DNA of 64,000 nt from Spirodela intermedia. Its lineage: Eukaryota > Streptophyta > Magnoliopsida > Alismatales > Araceae. The DNA lies in NCBI GenBank assembly GCA_902729315.2, contig LR746270.1:6627221-6691220 (forward strand). The letters are read 5' to 3'. Numbering within the stretch: position 1 is the first letter of the stretch; the number at the start of each line of letters is the position of its first letter. Both the position numbers and the translations under genes were made by a program. The notes below the pieces were generated by a model, which was given only the letters and a program-made list of their open reading frames with translations, did no database searches and was not told the DNA's origin. Positions 22,981 to 34,256 of this stretch are shown here, in pieces.

Positions 22981-25262
22981 ATGATGTTGCAGGTAAAACA
23001 GCCAAAGCTGTCCCACTCCTGGTGGTTCGACAGCCACAAGAGCAGCCCACGGAGCTCCACTTGGTTGGCCTCGACCCTCCAAGGTCAGTTGTTGATCGTC
23101 TGTCGCCTTAATCTTCCTAATCTACACGCGGTTATGACGCTCAGATAGAGGTTTATTTTACTTGTACTTGATTTTCTTGTGTTGATGATGATCATGATCA
23201 TGACTGTGAGTTGGTTAAACAAAGCTGGTATAGCTATGGGGTATTAGGTCAGTTGCGGCCTGCCCGAGGCCTGTGGACTCTGGCAAGCCAGGCTTCGAAG
23301 CCGATTCCATTTCAGATCTCCCGTCAAAAGCACCTACAAGCTCCTATTGGGAAAACGGTGATTGCCTCTCCGGTTCTTCACATCCCTTTTAACACGGATT
23401 ATGAGGTTTGTTGATTTTACTACGTACACAAATCTATAAATCATTGCGGCATCATGCTCATGATGCAATATGAAGCATTAAATACCGAAACAGAAGACGT
23501 CTAGGTGATCCCCACACGTGCAATGTAGGGTAAATCATTTTCCTAATGCCTTAAATCTTCATTTTTCCATGGGAATCTGTGACTTTCCTCTTTCAGAATA
23601 TAAAATCGAGTTTGATCTTACTACATCTTTGACATAAAGCTGTAGGTGTTATATAGTATAGCCTTGAAGGCACTTGTTCCCACAATGGAATAAAATCCAG
23701 TGAATTATGATGGACCAGAACGTAGAAAAAATAAATGCAACAAAGGTAAGTTTTAACCAATCTATCCACTAAGGTATTTCAACATATTTCCCTGAATGGC
23801 ATCCTCGGCTGTTGATGTATTATTGAGGTAGATCTCTGGCTGTTCACATTTTAAAGATAATTTTTTCAATACTTTGTTTATATACGAAATCCTGGCATAT
23901 TTCAGGATTTCATTGACTCTGTCTAGAAATATTTTCTGTAGTGGCTATCTCTAACCTGTAGCATATTAGATAACAACACTGCCACTCATTTTTATCATCT
24001 TTGCTCTAATGAGAATGCTTTATTTTTTAATTCCTTGTTGGATTTTTTTTTCTCATGTATCAATTTTCTTAACTTCATTTATTTTAAATGTTTTTAAGTA
24101 TCTCTGTGAATCAATTTACATGATGGGAGGAAAAGACTTGCTGGAAGAAACGCTCCCTTGTTTCCGCATTTGCTCCAATCCTTCAATAAGAAATGAGGTC
24201 CAGAATCCTACTGGATAATAAATTACATTCTTAAGATGGCCGTTTTAAACATTATTAAGCGTTATTAAAATAGGTTTCTTGGTTGAGTTCGTGCCGTCGA
24301 ACAGAAAAATTATCGACCCTGATATCAATCCGGAACTTTCCATTTATTGTTCCCTGGTGGAATATATACTCGGTGCTGCTCATCTATGTTCATACTCTTT
24401 CATACCCCATTTGTTGTTCCTCCGTATTTCTTATTTTGGCATTGATAGATGGGCATCTGATTGAACTTAATATGCCGATTAGCTTCAATCCGAAGCTGCT
24501 GCTATCATTCAATGTGATAGCAAGAAATACTCTTTTATTCAATGACTTCTTTCGGACAAAATCAACTCTTTTGACCCAACAGAGCTAGATGAGAAGACCA
24601 AAGTGATGCTGAAGCTGATTGAGCAGGACGCTGACTCGTTCGCCCAGCGGGCCGAGATGTACTACAAGAAGAGGCCTGAGCTCGTCAACATGGTAGAAGA
24701 CTTCTACCGGGCCCACCGATCACTGGCCGAGAGGTACGACCTACTGAGGAGTGAGACTGGGGCCCGCCGGCTGGCCCACCCAGGATCTCCAACGAAGAGC
24801 TGGTCACAGAATTCCAAGAACACCGTGGATAAGGAATCGAGGACTTCCTCGAATTCCTTCGAGTCAGGGGAGTCTGAAATCGAAGACCCCGAGCAAGAAG
24901 AAGATGAAGTCAGCAGCGAGATCAGGGAGACGTCCATTAATGAAGCTTGTGAGAATCAGAGCAAGGAGGAGACCGGCAGCGAGACAGTGAAGCGGATGAC
25001 TGAAGAATTGGAGAGACTCAGGGAAGAGAATGTGGGTCTCAACGCTCGGCTTCTAGAGAAGGACGAGGAGAAGAGGGAGGTCATCAGGCAGCTTTCTCTC
25101 TCAATGGACATCTTGAAGGAGGAGAATGCAGAGATGAGGAAGTGCCTGAAGGAATCCAACAAATGGGGCCCCTTCGGGTTCAAGATGCCCAAGAAAGGGC
25201 TGTTTCAAGGTATGTTCCTCGGTGGGTTTGCTAGATTTCACCCTGCAATTATGGCCCTGTGA
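22981..25262 (+). CDS. NETWORKED 3-type actin-binding protein (NAB/KIP1 domain), 2 exons, about 260 aa
   Basis: Exon 1 at 22,981-23,083 and exon 2 at 24,583-25,262, joined through a GT-AG intron that restores a Glu codon. Residues about 12-95 are a NAB domain: [13 protein letters not shown], then [20 protein letters not shown], then [13 protein letters not shown] and [15 protein letters not shown]. The NAB domain defines the plant-only NETWORKED family, which binds F-actin and tethers it to membranes. An acidic Ser-rich linker (about 115-165) is followed by a coiled coil with leucine heptads (about 170-225), and short length, so this is NET3 class; Arabidopsis NET3C works at ER-plasma membrane contact sites with VAP27. 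The start could be either of two adjacent ATGs (22,981 or 22,984). The 3' end is uncertain: GLFQ is encoded across cag/gtatgt-like sequence at 25,209, a strong donor, so the last 15 residues may be replaced by an exon I cannot place. Confidence 0.85.
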
Positions 25263-25384
25263 TGGCTTGTGGTGATATCCCCAGATGTCAATTCTGGAAA
25301 CTCTAGGGATCCGAGGTAGAACGAGGTATACTATATAAAAACTATATATAGTCTGTCATCTTTCAGCAGGCATGTTGGCATATT

Positions 25385-26040
25385 AATAATCACATTATTC
25401 CTTGCATAAATGACTTGATCCATTCTTTATTCATTGATCTAGGTGGCTAATCTGTTGTACCCATCTCCCCAATTTTGCAGATCTCATATTTTTATTGACC
25501 CATAGCCCCATTTTTTTCTTCTAGTAATATTTAAAAATATGAAGCAAAATTATCTGCTGAAAATTTGTTCTTTCACTAATAAAATGCTAGGTTTTTAGTA
25601 ATAATCACATTATTCCTTGCAGAAATGACTAGATCAGTTCTTTGTCCACTGATTAGGAGGCAATTTTGCATACCCATCTCCCCATTTTTGCAGATTTTAT
25701 ACTTTTATTGAGTCATACCCCATATTTTCTTTTCTTTTTTTCTAGTCTCGGCTGAAATATTTTCTCTTCTAGAAAAATTTTAAAAATACGAGTTGAAACT
25801 ATCCACTGAAAATTTGGTTTTTTCCCTAATAAAATGCTATTTTTTATTAATAATCACACATAAATGACTAGATGGGTTCATTATTCATCAATCTAGGTGG
25901 CTATTTTGCGTACCCATCTCCTCTCTTTTATTTTTCTAGTCTCGGCTGAGATATTTTCTCATCTAACCATATTTTAAAAAATATAAAGTGAAAGTGTCGC
26001 TGAAAAATCGGTTCTTTTCCTAATAAAATGCTAGATTTTT
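25385..26040. repeat. Three decayed tandem copies of about 215-250 bp downstream of the NET3-type gene
   Basis: The anchor aataatcac(a) begins at about 25,385, 25,600 and 25,849. Each copy then has aaatgact(a/t)gat, a ttcattgatctaggtgg-like block, tacccatctccc, and later taataaaatgcta near its end. The spacing is 215 and then about 249 bases, the longer copy having gained a tctagtctcggctga segment that the third copy shares. The array starts about 120 bases after the stop codon. Confidence 0.8.
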
Positions 26041-26559
26041 ATTTTTTTAACAATAAAATAATAAAAATGGTTAATTTTTCTTGGGATTATGGCTGATCTG
26101 ATCCAACCCATTAGATTAGACGGGGTTAATTTATATCGATTGATAGGCGTAAAATCGTTGCAGGCCCCCCACGAGGGCTGCTCACGAGATATCGCCGGGA
26201 ATGGCTGATTGATTCCCTTCACGAGGACTCGCTGGCCTCCTCGGGCGGCGCCGGTGGCCAAACGTGACGGACGTCCGCCGACTGTAGTAAATACCCTTCT
26301 CTCTCTTCTCTCCCTCTCTCTCTGTCTCTTCCCATATGGGGAGAAGGGAGAAGATCACCGCAGGGTCTCCATCGTCCCTTGTCTTCTTCTTCCCCGTCTG
26401 CTGCCAACCTGTTGCAGCCCCCCACTTCACGTGCCGCTTCCCCCCGCTCGCCGGCTTTTATCACCTCCTTCCTCCATTCCTCTCTTCACTCTCTCTCCCT
26501 CTCTCTCTCACTCTCTCTACCCACAAGTCAGCCAAAGCTCGGAGCTTGCTACTGCGCAA
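26041..26559 (+). promoter_or_regulatory. Promoter and leader of the arabinogalactan-type gene
   Basis: AT-rich up to about 26,150, then strongly GC- and pyrimidine-rich to the ATG at 26,560, with short CT runs at 26,298-26,330 and 26,487-26,520. The reading frame of the gene stays open upstream to 26,209, but those residues lack any signal peptide and I take the ATG at 26,560 as the start. Overlapping long open frames on both strands here are products of base composition. Confidence 0.4.
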
Positions 26560-27027
26560 ATGGGGGTCGCCTTCTTACTCCCACTGGCCGCGGCGGCGTT
26601 CTTCTTCCTCGGCGGCGCCACCGCCGCCGGCCATTCCTCCTTTCTCTTCGCCGGCGGCAATGCCATCTCGGCGGCGCCGACGTACATCCCCGGCGCCCCC
26701 TCGCCGGCCCCCTCGCCGGAATATTCACCGGCTCACTCGCCGGCATATTCGCCGGTCCACTCGCCTGACTCTTCGCCAGCTCCTTCGCCGGCGACCGACG
26801 AACTGCCGGTGCTCCCCACGCCGAGGAGTGGCGGCGGCGCCGCTATGCCGACCATCCAGTCCAATCCGAGCCCCCCCGACCCGGATAAGTTCGGACCAAC
26901 CACGCCGTTGGACCCCTTCGGCTCGTCGGAGGCAGCTATCCTCCCGTCGGCGGGGCCGCCGCTGTCACCGGCAATGATCTCCCCGGCGGCGGTATGCGTC
27001 CTTCTGCTGCTCCGCAGGTGGTTGTAG
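26560..27027 (+). CDS. Arabinogalactan-type Pro/Ala/Ser-rich secreted protein, 155 aa
   Basis: Starts with a hydrophobic signal peptide (residues 1 to about 22, MGVAFLLPLAAAAFFFLGG then ATAAG). Residues about 45-85 are a run of AP, SP and TP dipeptides spaced regularly (GAPSPAPSPEYSPAHSPAYS and on), the pattern that directs Pro hydroxylation and arabinogalactan addition. The remainder is Pro- and Ser-rich without Cys clusters. The last residues form a short hydrophobic tail, AVCVLLLL, but end in RRWL, which is unusual for a GPI-anchor signal. A cgcag/gtggtt sequence at about 27,017 could be a donor to an unplaced last exon. Very GC-rich and intronless as read. Classical AGP is the best class; close identity within the family is not claimed. 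Confidence 0.7.
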   Translation: MGVAFLLPLAAAAFFFLGGATAAGHSSFLFAGGNAISAAPTYIPGAPSPAPSPEYSPAHSPAYSPVHSPDSSPAPSPATDELPVLPTPRSGGGAAMPTIQSNPSPPDPDKFGPTTPLDPFGSSEAAILPSAGPPLSPAMISPAAVCVLLLLRRWL

Positions 27028-30000
27028 CCTATCCCTCGTCATCTCCTCTTCCTTCTTTTTCCCCACATTTCGACGGTGCGGTTACCGCTCCTTAATTCGA
27101 CCTTTTCGACGTGTAAATTTATCGAGGAGGACTCAATCCGCACTTGAATGGCGCTTCTACCGATGAAATTCTTTTCCTTTTCTGTTCCATGAGCAGACGC
27201 TTGCTGTCGATGCTTGATCGGACGGTGGAGGTAGGCCGCGGTGGAATATAACTGGGTATGAATGTTGGGCGAGAGCGGACAAAGGAATTCCTCGTTCGCT
27301 CGGTCGATTTTGTCGCCTAGCGGATCGACGCTTCCCGTTGGAACATTTCACTTTGCATGGGGTTCCTACGATCCAATCATATGCCGCCATTTGCCTGCCC
27401 CCACAACCTCCACGACGATAAATAGAATACTAATAATAATCAGTAGTAGTAGTAGTAGTAGTAGTAGTTGTAGTCCGCCTTTTTAGAAAATACCAACTAT
27501 GTACGAGTCCCGCCCTCTCTCTCTCTCCTCACCCAGCAAGTGGCCTATTGATTTGGCCAATAACGATTATTAAATCACTACAATGAGACAAGGGTGGGCT
27601 GGTTTTAAATCCATATGATATTTGCGCATTTCTGCTCATGAATTGGCTATTTATTATAAGTAGAAAGAGTCAATTGACTATCAATTTGTCACCATTTGCC
27701 TGAAACATTGGCTGTTCTTGAACTTTATGGTAACAATGGCTTCATCATGCTAAGTCTCCCCTTCAACTTGGTAATTGATAGCTGTGATGGATGGCCAAGT
27801 GGGGCGTAATATAACTCTCTCTCTTTATCTACCTATCTCTCTCTCTCACTCTCTCTTATCTCTTTAAGATTATTATATCTTCAGAATGTTTGTTGTGATA
27901 GTGTTAGAGTTTCTTGGAGCTATAATGCATTCACTAGAGAAAATGGAAGAAGTTGAGAGGAAATTAGACTCTGAAATCACAAGAAAAAACATCCAAAATC
28001 TATTGATTTGTAGCAAACTTTGATAGATACCAAAGATTATAATGCATGGGTGGGTGAATTAGTTTCTAATGCAACCATCGCATTTGTCAGACTTGTATGG
28101 TTAAGGGCAAGTAACAAGGGAAGTGAGCATTAATGATGGCCATTATAATGTCAACCAACAATAGGGATAGTCAGGACTAGAGTTAGAGACATCTGAGTCA
28201 TGTCAACCTACACACATGACATGGGGAGAACTGCACGCCCTATAAAGCTACCAAGAACCAATGGAGCAGGCAGCTTTGGAGTCATCTTCCAAGGAGAGTC
28301 TCAAAGACTAGTCACCTGGAAGCAACCCCCATCTATCTCTCATCATTCCCTCTCCCAGTCTCTCTCAATCTATGTCTTGGTTTTCCTACTCTCCCTCTAC
28401 CATCTTAGGACAATTATTAGTGTACCCCTTTTATCTTCAGATTATCATATCCTTCCCCATCCTCTTTCTCTCTTTGATAGTCTACCTCCCATGATGAGGC
28501 CACAAAAGGAGGGGTTGTATCAATTTCCTAATATGTGGTATGTTTATGTGATTTTAAATGATTTATATGAATTTCAGCTAAAGTGGATTGACATAGGCTT
28601 CAGTGAAATTGTTACATAATTCTTTGTTTGTCACAATGATTTGACATAAAATTTTATGGGTTAACACACTGAGTTCCATGTCATGTCAAACATAATGATT
28701 TACAATGGTTTGGTCTCTCCCTAGTCTACATGTACCATCCAAGTTCTCTACCCATACCTTCCATAATTTTCTCAAAGATAAATACCATCCATCATTACTA
28801 TGTCATGGGATCAACAACTTATTTTAAGATAGATTTTATGAGTTTATCTTCTCATATTAGACATAATGTGACTAGCATTCCTATTTATTCTCATTACAAG
28901 CACTTCCTTAGATTCTCTTCATATATGAAATAATGTACTATAAACTTAAAATAATCTTAAAATATTAAATCGATAGCTTCTTTATTGATGTAGATGATTT
29001 TTACCAAAGAAGTAAGCTTGGACACACTGGAGCTTGCAGAAACAATTTCTCACATGGATTTAGTAAACAAATATGACATAATTTTCTATCCCTAAGTCAT
29101 TGCTTGAGAGCTATTCTAGATGATTATTTTGTGGAGTGAATATAGTAAAGAACAACCACATGAATCTCCATCAACAACACTTATTAAGACAAATGATTGA
29201 GAAAGATATGTTATTTAGGTATATGATTGCTAAGCTATGATTGATCAGATGTTATTTAGGTTGACACTCATGGGGTATGAGGTCAGATTGCTTCATATTA
29301 TCAATTTGATCAATTTTTGAGTAAATCAGGTCATAAATGTGCTAGTCAACTTTTGAGCAGCTTAAGGTTTTTCAAGATATGTTGTTCTTATTAGAAATAT
29401 TATACCACGAGTTTGTAAATGTTCTATGTCAAATATATTTTCTCATGTGTAAAGAAATGTCTTCATTTCCAAAAATGTTTTACCACTTGTTAAGATATAT
29501 TATACTTCTTTTTTTATATATCTCTCCAAATTGTGTAGATATAATTATGTCAACATACTTTCTCTCTCCAAACCAAAAATAGGTTGATGCACACTTTCTC
29601 TCTCCTCAAGTGCGTTGACACATTTTTTCAATGGGTATACATGTAGGTTGACCCGCATTATCTCTCATCTTATTTTTTTTTTTTATGATTTACTTTGACC
29701 TAATGCTTACATGATTCTTGACATCTCTTATTTTAATTTGAGGCCTGAAAAATATAATTAAATAAAAAATAAAACTATATCTCAAGATTTAGACCTTTGA
29801 TTTGTGTCTATGTATTTTAACATATTTCATAGTAATTTTCCTAATTAGATTTATGAGATTAATTTATTAACATCAAAATCATTAAACATTACAGAACCCC
29901 TTGAATCCATAAGAAAAGTAAGCGTTGAATGCTCAAGCTAGATAGGAAAGAAAATCTGAGTTCTTATTAGTAGCTGCAAATACTCTAAATAATATGATCT

Positions 30001-30300
30001 GATAAAACTAAATAAATACAAACGCATAATTCCATTCCTAGTTGGCTGTACGGAGCTCTTTTAAGCTTAGAAACATGGGGCCCTCTTAGGTGAGTTTTTG
30101 GTGCGTGTTTGTCGTCTAATGGGATGGCCGTTAGATTTATCACATGGTTTAAATAAAAAAAAACTTTTTTTCTTTCCGCCGTTAGATCAGGATCCAACGG
30201 GGGCGAGTGCGTCGCACCAGGTGCAATGACGCAGTAACTCCACCGGCCGCTCCCGACTCTTCGCATGCGTAGTGATGTCTATACGTTTAGAAATAGGGTC
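27028..30300. other. Intergenic region between the AGP-type gene and the HERP-like gene leader
   Basis: The first few hundred bases should hold the AGP-type 3' UTR. An (AGT)n run occurs at 27,442-27,468 and short CT-rich patches at about 27,815-27,860. From about 27,900 to 29,900 the DNA is AT-rich with many short open frames and no recognised product. A short frame at 28,262-28,320 resembles a kinase glycine loop (see findings) but lacks any other kinase part. No RNA gene or element boundary is evident. Confidence 0.55.
27442..27468. repeat. (AGT)n microsatellite
   Basis: Nine AGT units preceded by a short (TAA) run. It lies in intergenic DNA about 415 bases beyond the AGP-type stop codon. 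Confidence 0.95.
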
Positions 30301-30319
30301 CCATTGATTGGAGAAGATA

Positions 30320-30490
30320 GGTGCTAGTATACAGCGATACGTATCCAAAGGAATTTCTTCTGTTTTCTCTCTCTTCTCGAACCCTCCTCTCCTGACGAGG
30401 TGTCTGCTCTGTCTCTCTCTCTGTCTATCTCCTCCCACCGGCGAAGCTCTGGGCGATAAACGGACTGCCGTTCTCCGAGGCTTCGGAGAA
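30320..30490 (+). other. Probable 5' leader exon of the HERP-like gene
   Basis: A CT-rich leader-like segment (CT clusters at 30,368-30,430) that ends at a good donor, ggagaag/gtaggc, at 30,491. The first acceptor that joins sensibly to coding sequence is at 34,239. No ATG of the main frame occurs in it. The assignment rests on composition and splice signals. Confidence 0.4.
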
Positions 30491-33400
30491 GGTAGGCTCT
30501 TCCTTTTGACTCCATTTCTTGATTGTAACAATCTTGGGAAGAGTGGAGGAATATCTTGGTCTTGGTCAAGTCCCGTGGAAGAGTTGAGGAGAGGGAGGTC
30601 TCCTGTTTCCATCTTCCGCTCCGTTCGAGTGCCATCGAATTCGTCGTCTGAGAAGACGTGAAATCCAGTGCATTATGGGGAAACGGCAGATGGAGTGTTT
30701 TACAGCATCGTAGCCGTCTTATACTCTGATGGGGGGGCCCAAACTATTGGTTATTAACGGGGAAGGGGAGGGGATATATATCCCTAGAATTTTTTGATCC
30801 GGGTGTGTGGAATCGTTGAATTGAGTTTCCCGTTGTTAAAGATATTGGATCTGAATTCCGAATCCCAATTGTCATCAAATGATCGGTCTTCTTTCTCTTT
30901 GACTTGCCAAGTTCTTGATTGCTTTCTTCTGTTGCCGTTCGTTTTTTTCCGTTTCGCTTCTTATCTATATACGCTGAATCTTTTAGTTAAATTTACTTTT
31001 ATAGTCACGTGCTGTCCGAGGCTCTAAGTGGACTTAATTATTCTAGATAAATTGCGTTCTGGTGGGAATTTCGGCAATTGCAGAATGAAGGAAGGGGAAA
31101 TAAAGGTATTTTAATGATTAGTTGTAGTTCTTTTGTTATCAATCCACTTTTTATGCCTTTTTGTTTCTAAATTTATTGTCAGTCATGGAAATCTGGAATC
31201 GCTTGCTTTCATTTGTTAGCTATTATACTGCTATCTCCAAAATGCTTGCAGATTTTTATTTTTATCGGGGATATAAATGTCTACCTTTGTTCTCGTTACA
31301 GTACTTTTAAATGTCTCAGAAAGGTAACTTAACCTGGACCTAGTCAACTGTGTGGAGCATCAAGGAATCCTCTAATGCTACAAATTTAATGAACCAAGAG
31401 AGGAGGAAGGCCACAGAGGTCACCAGTTCCATAATTCATCATATACCATAACCTTTTCAACTCTACATTGATGCTTTGTCGATTTTCAAAAATTGTGAAA
31501 TGTGACTAGTTTTGTTGTGATTAATTACACATGTGTGGCAATCATATGCTTTGTCAGTTAACTATAATATTTTTAAAATTCGTTTATTTAAATTATGTGC
31601 CTTGCACGGTTGCCCTACCCTCTTCTTTTATAAGGTGTGGAAGACGCTGCACTAATGTATCCTGGGGTAGTGTTATTTAAGCCATACATGATGACAATCT
31701 GACATCATAATTTTCTTATATCCATTAATTTAAAAGGTCGACTTTCTGCATGTAAATCTGTGTGTAGAGGAAGCTACGCTATCAATGATTGTGCTTTGTT
31801 CCACTTGCAGTATATAACCCTTTTAGTTTAAGGTTTCATCGTTGTGATATTTTTTGTTAAAATTTCTTGTCTGCGAATTCAGGGGTCTGCCATGAACATA
31901 TGATCATTGACCACGAAAATTAGATAATTAATATCGTAGAAAATTAGAGATTTGAGTCTACTGAATCATGTTGGCGCATCCAATTATCATTTTGAGGATC
32001 ACACGTAAGCTTTATCTTAGTTCCTGATTTTGAAGTCTCAGGTCTGTTCCTAAACTAGAACAACATGCATATCGTTCCCATTTTTTGGGTTCCTTTTAGA
32101 TCATGGGTGATTGGCGATCACTGTCTCTAGACTAGGGTGACCACATAATATGATGTCAGAGAATAGATTTCATCAATACTTGAACTCTTTTGGAGCCATC
32201 GTTGATGGTTACTGCAGTAGGAATGTTTTTTATGACATGTAGTACTTCCCATTTTTAGAAAAGCCTGACACTTTGGCAGCAGCATTGCCTTCCTTGGTAG
32301 ATATCACGGTTTTTGCAGTTTATGATATTGAGCAATTTTATTTTAAAAGCCAACACCCTAAGTTTTACATATTTTTTACATAATTTTCAAAATGAAATCT
32401 TTCAACCTGCTCATCATTTGGTTATTTATCTCTGCAATTTTCGTTGATATCTGGAAAAATATGAGTTCTCAAGAACTCATTTGTTTCATCACGAAGAAGC
32501 CCTGGCCTATGGCTCTTGGTTTTGCAAGCAACGGACTGCTTCTGTCTATGCTTATCTTCAGCACTAACATCTCCAGAATTCTTCAGGACCTGATACCCAT
32601 ATCAATTGTTCTCAGTAGAAAACTGGTAGAGAAGAAGCTCTTTTAATCGCAATAGTGACAAAGCCAACTGAAATAACTAAGAGTGGCTGAATTATGATCA
32701 CATGATTACAATCATTAGTAGATGAGCCTGATGGGCTTACTGGGCCGCCAAATATGGTCATTCCCTACCACTAGGAGTCTTTAGACCTGCTGTACTGACA
32801 GATATACCCGATACCAGATATATCTTATTATATGACACTTTCATCCCCTTTTCAATCATAATTTGTCAAGCTTCAGAAATTGTGTTACTCATCAAGTACA
32901 TCTCCATCTGGCTTCTCTGAAAATATGTGCCCCTTGAGTTTTTCCCTCCTTTTGCCTTCTGAATTCCATTCTCAACATCTATGCCTGATCTCTGATTTAT
33001 AAGCTGCAGACACCCTTCTTAGAGTTTAATCCATTCTACTGAGTAAAACTTCATGTCATCTATGACTCTGAAAATTCCTTTCTTCAGCCAGGAGAGCAGG
33101 TATCTGGGAGTGAATCTTTTACACATTCCTTCCTTATTTCTCCATTAGTTTAACATATGTTTGGAGACAACGCTGAGATTTTCAGCCTCTAGTCAGACCT
33201 TAACATGCTTGATTGAAGCCATTCAAGAAGGCACTGCTGTCTATTTGAAATCAAACCTCCGAGTCCTGCCAAATTCAAGGGAATTCTACTAATGTCCGAA
33301 GACGTGCTTTTGAATTCATCCACTCACATGCTGTTCAGCATAAGATTCTTCCTCCGAAGACAATATTTCTTCTGGTGTAATTATCAGGACAGATTAAAAA

Positions 33401-34239
33401 TCGATCTTTTCGCTGAGAAAAATGTCATTAATAACCCTCGTGCAAGAAGATAAAATTTATCTTGTTGCGAAATGATGTACTGGTTATTAAAAACGAAAAA
33501 AATATGACAATTCAGTGGAGATTTTGTCGAGACGACTGGGTAGGTTGGCATTCAAAAACCCCCATAATGTAAATGAGAAATTTCTATTTTGTTCTACTTT
33601 TGAGAGAAAAGGGATTAACTGAAATAGGGGCAATTGGACAACAAAAGTCTGTGGGTTGAGAACAGACCTTCTTTGTTAGTTTTATTACTTGCTTAAAAAC
33701 AATATAAAGTTTGTATTTGACGGACTTTAAAAAATTATTTCCGACTATTTATGCTATTATGTGTTCGAATTTATACTTTTATTTTGACACTTATCACATT
33801 CCTTTATTAGTTTTTTTTTATTTTTTAACTTTTTGGGAATTTAGGTGTAAGGGAAATGATGGAGGGTGAAAATATCCTCATTTCTTCCTCTGAACTATTA
33901 ATGATACTGGTATTATTAGGTTTTTGAAAAACGATTAAAGATTTTTTTTTCAGCAACTGATCGAAGTTAGGGATTCAAAATTCCGAAGTTGTAGTGGATG
34001 AAATGTTTAGATGTAAAGAAAATATTTCCACCATATTTGTTTGAATGTTTTTTGGTTCCAAAGCTTCCTACTCATTTCGTTTTATATTTAATTATCCATC
34101 ATGGGTCTTTATCCATCATGCATCCACTTGATGAATTCTCTGATTGATACATGATCGTCAGCTTTGATGATTAGGTGGTGAACGGTTATGTTTCTTTCTC
34201 CTGATGCTTCGTATGATATGGTTTTGTCATTGCCGCAGG
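30491..34239 (+). other. Probable leader intron of the HERP-like gene
   Basis: A stretch of 3.7 kb of mostly AT-rich DNA with no coding sequence that I can support. An 84-codon open frame at 32,392-32,646 starts hydrophobic but has no known family or splice context. Long leader introns are common in plant housekeeping genes; here it is inferred. Confidence 0.35.
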
Positions 34240-34256
34240 AAGCAAGTTCTTCTACT

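Noticed and set aside
26336-26977. 213-codon Arg/Pro-rich frame overlapping the AGP-type gene, and antisense frames there
   Set aside because: Shadow of a GC-rich gene. Only the frame starting at 26,560 has a signal peptide and AP/SP repeats.
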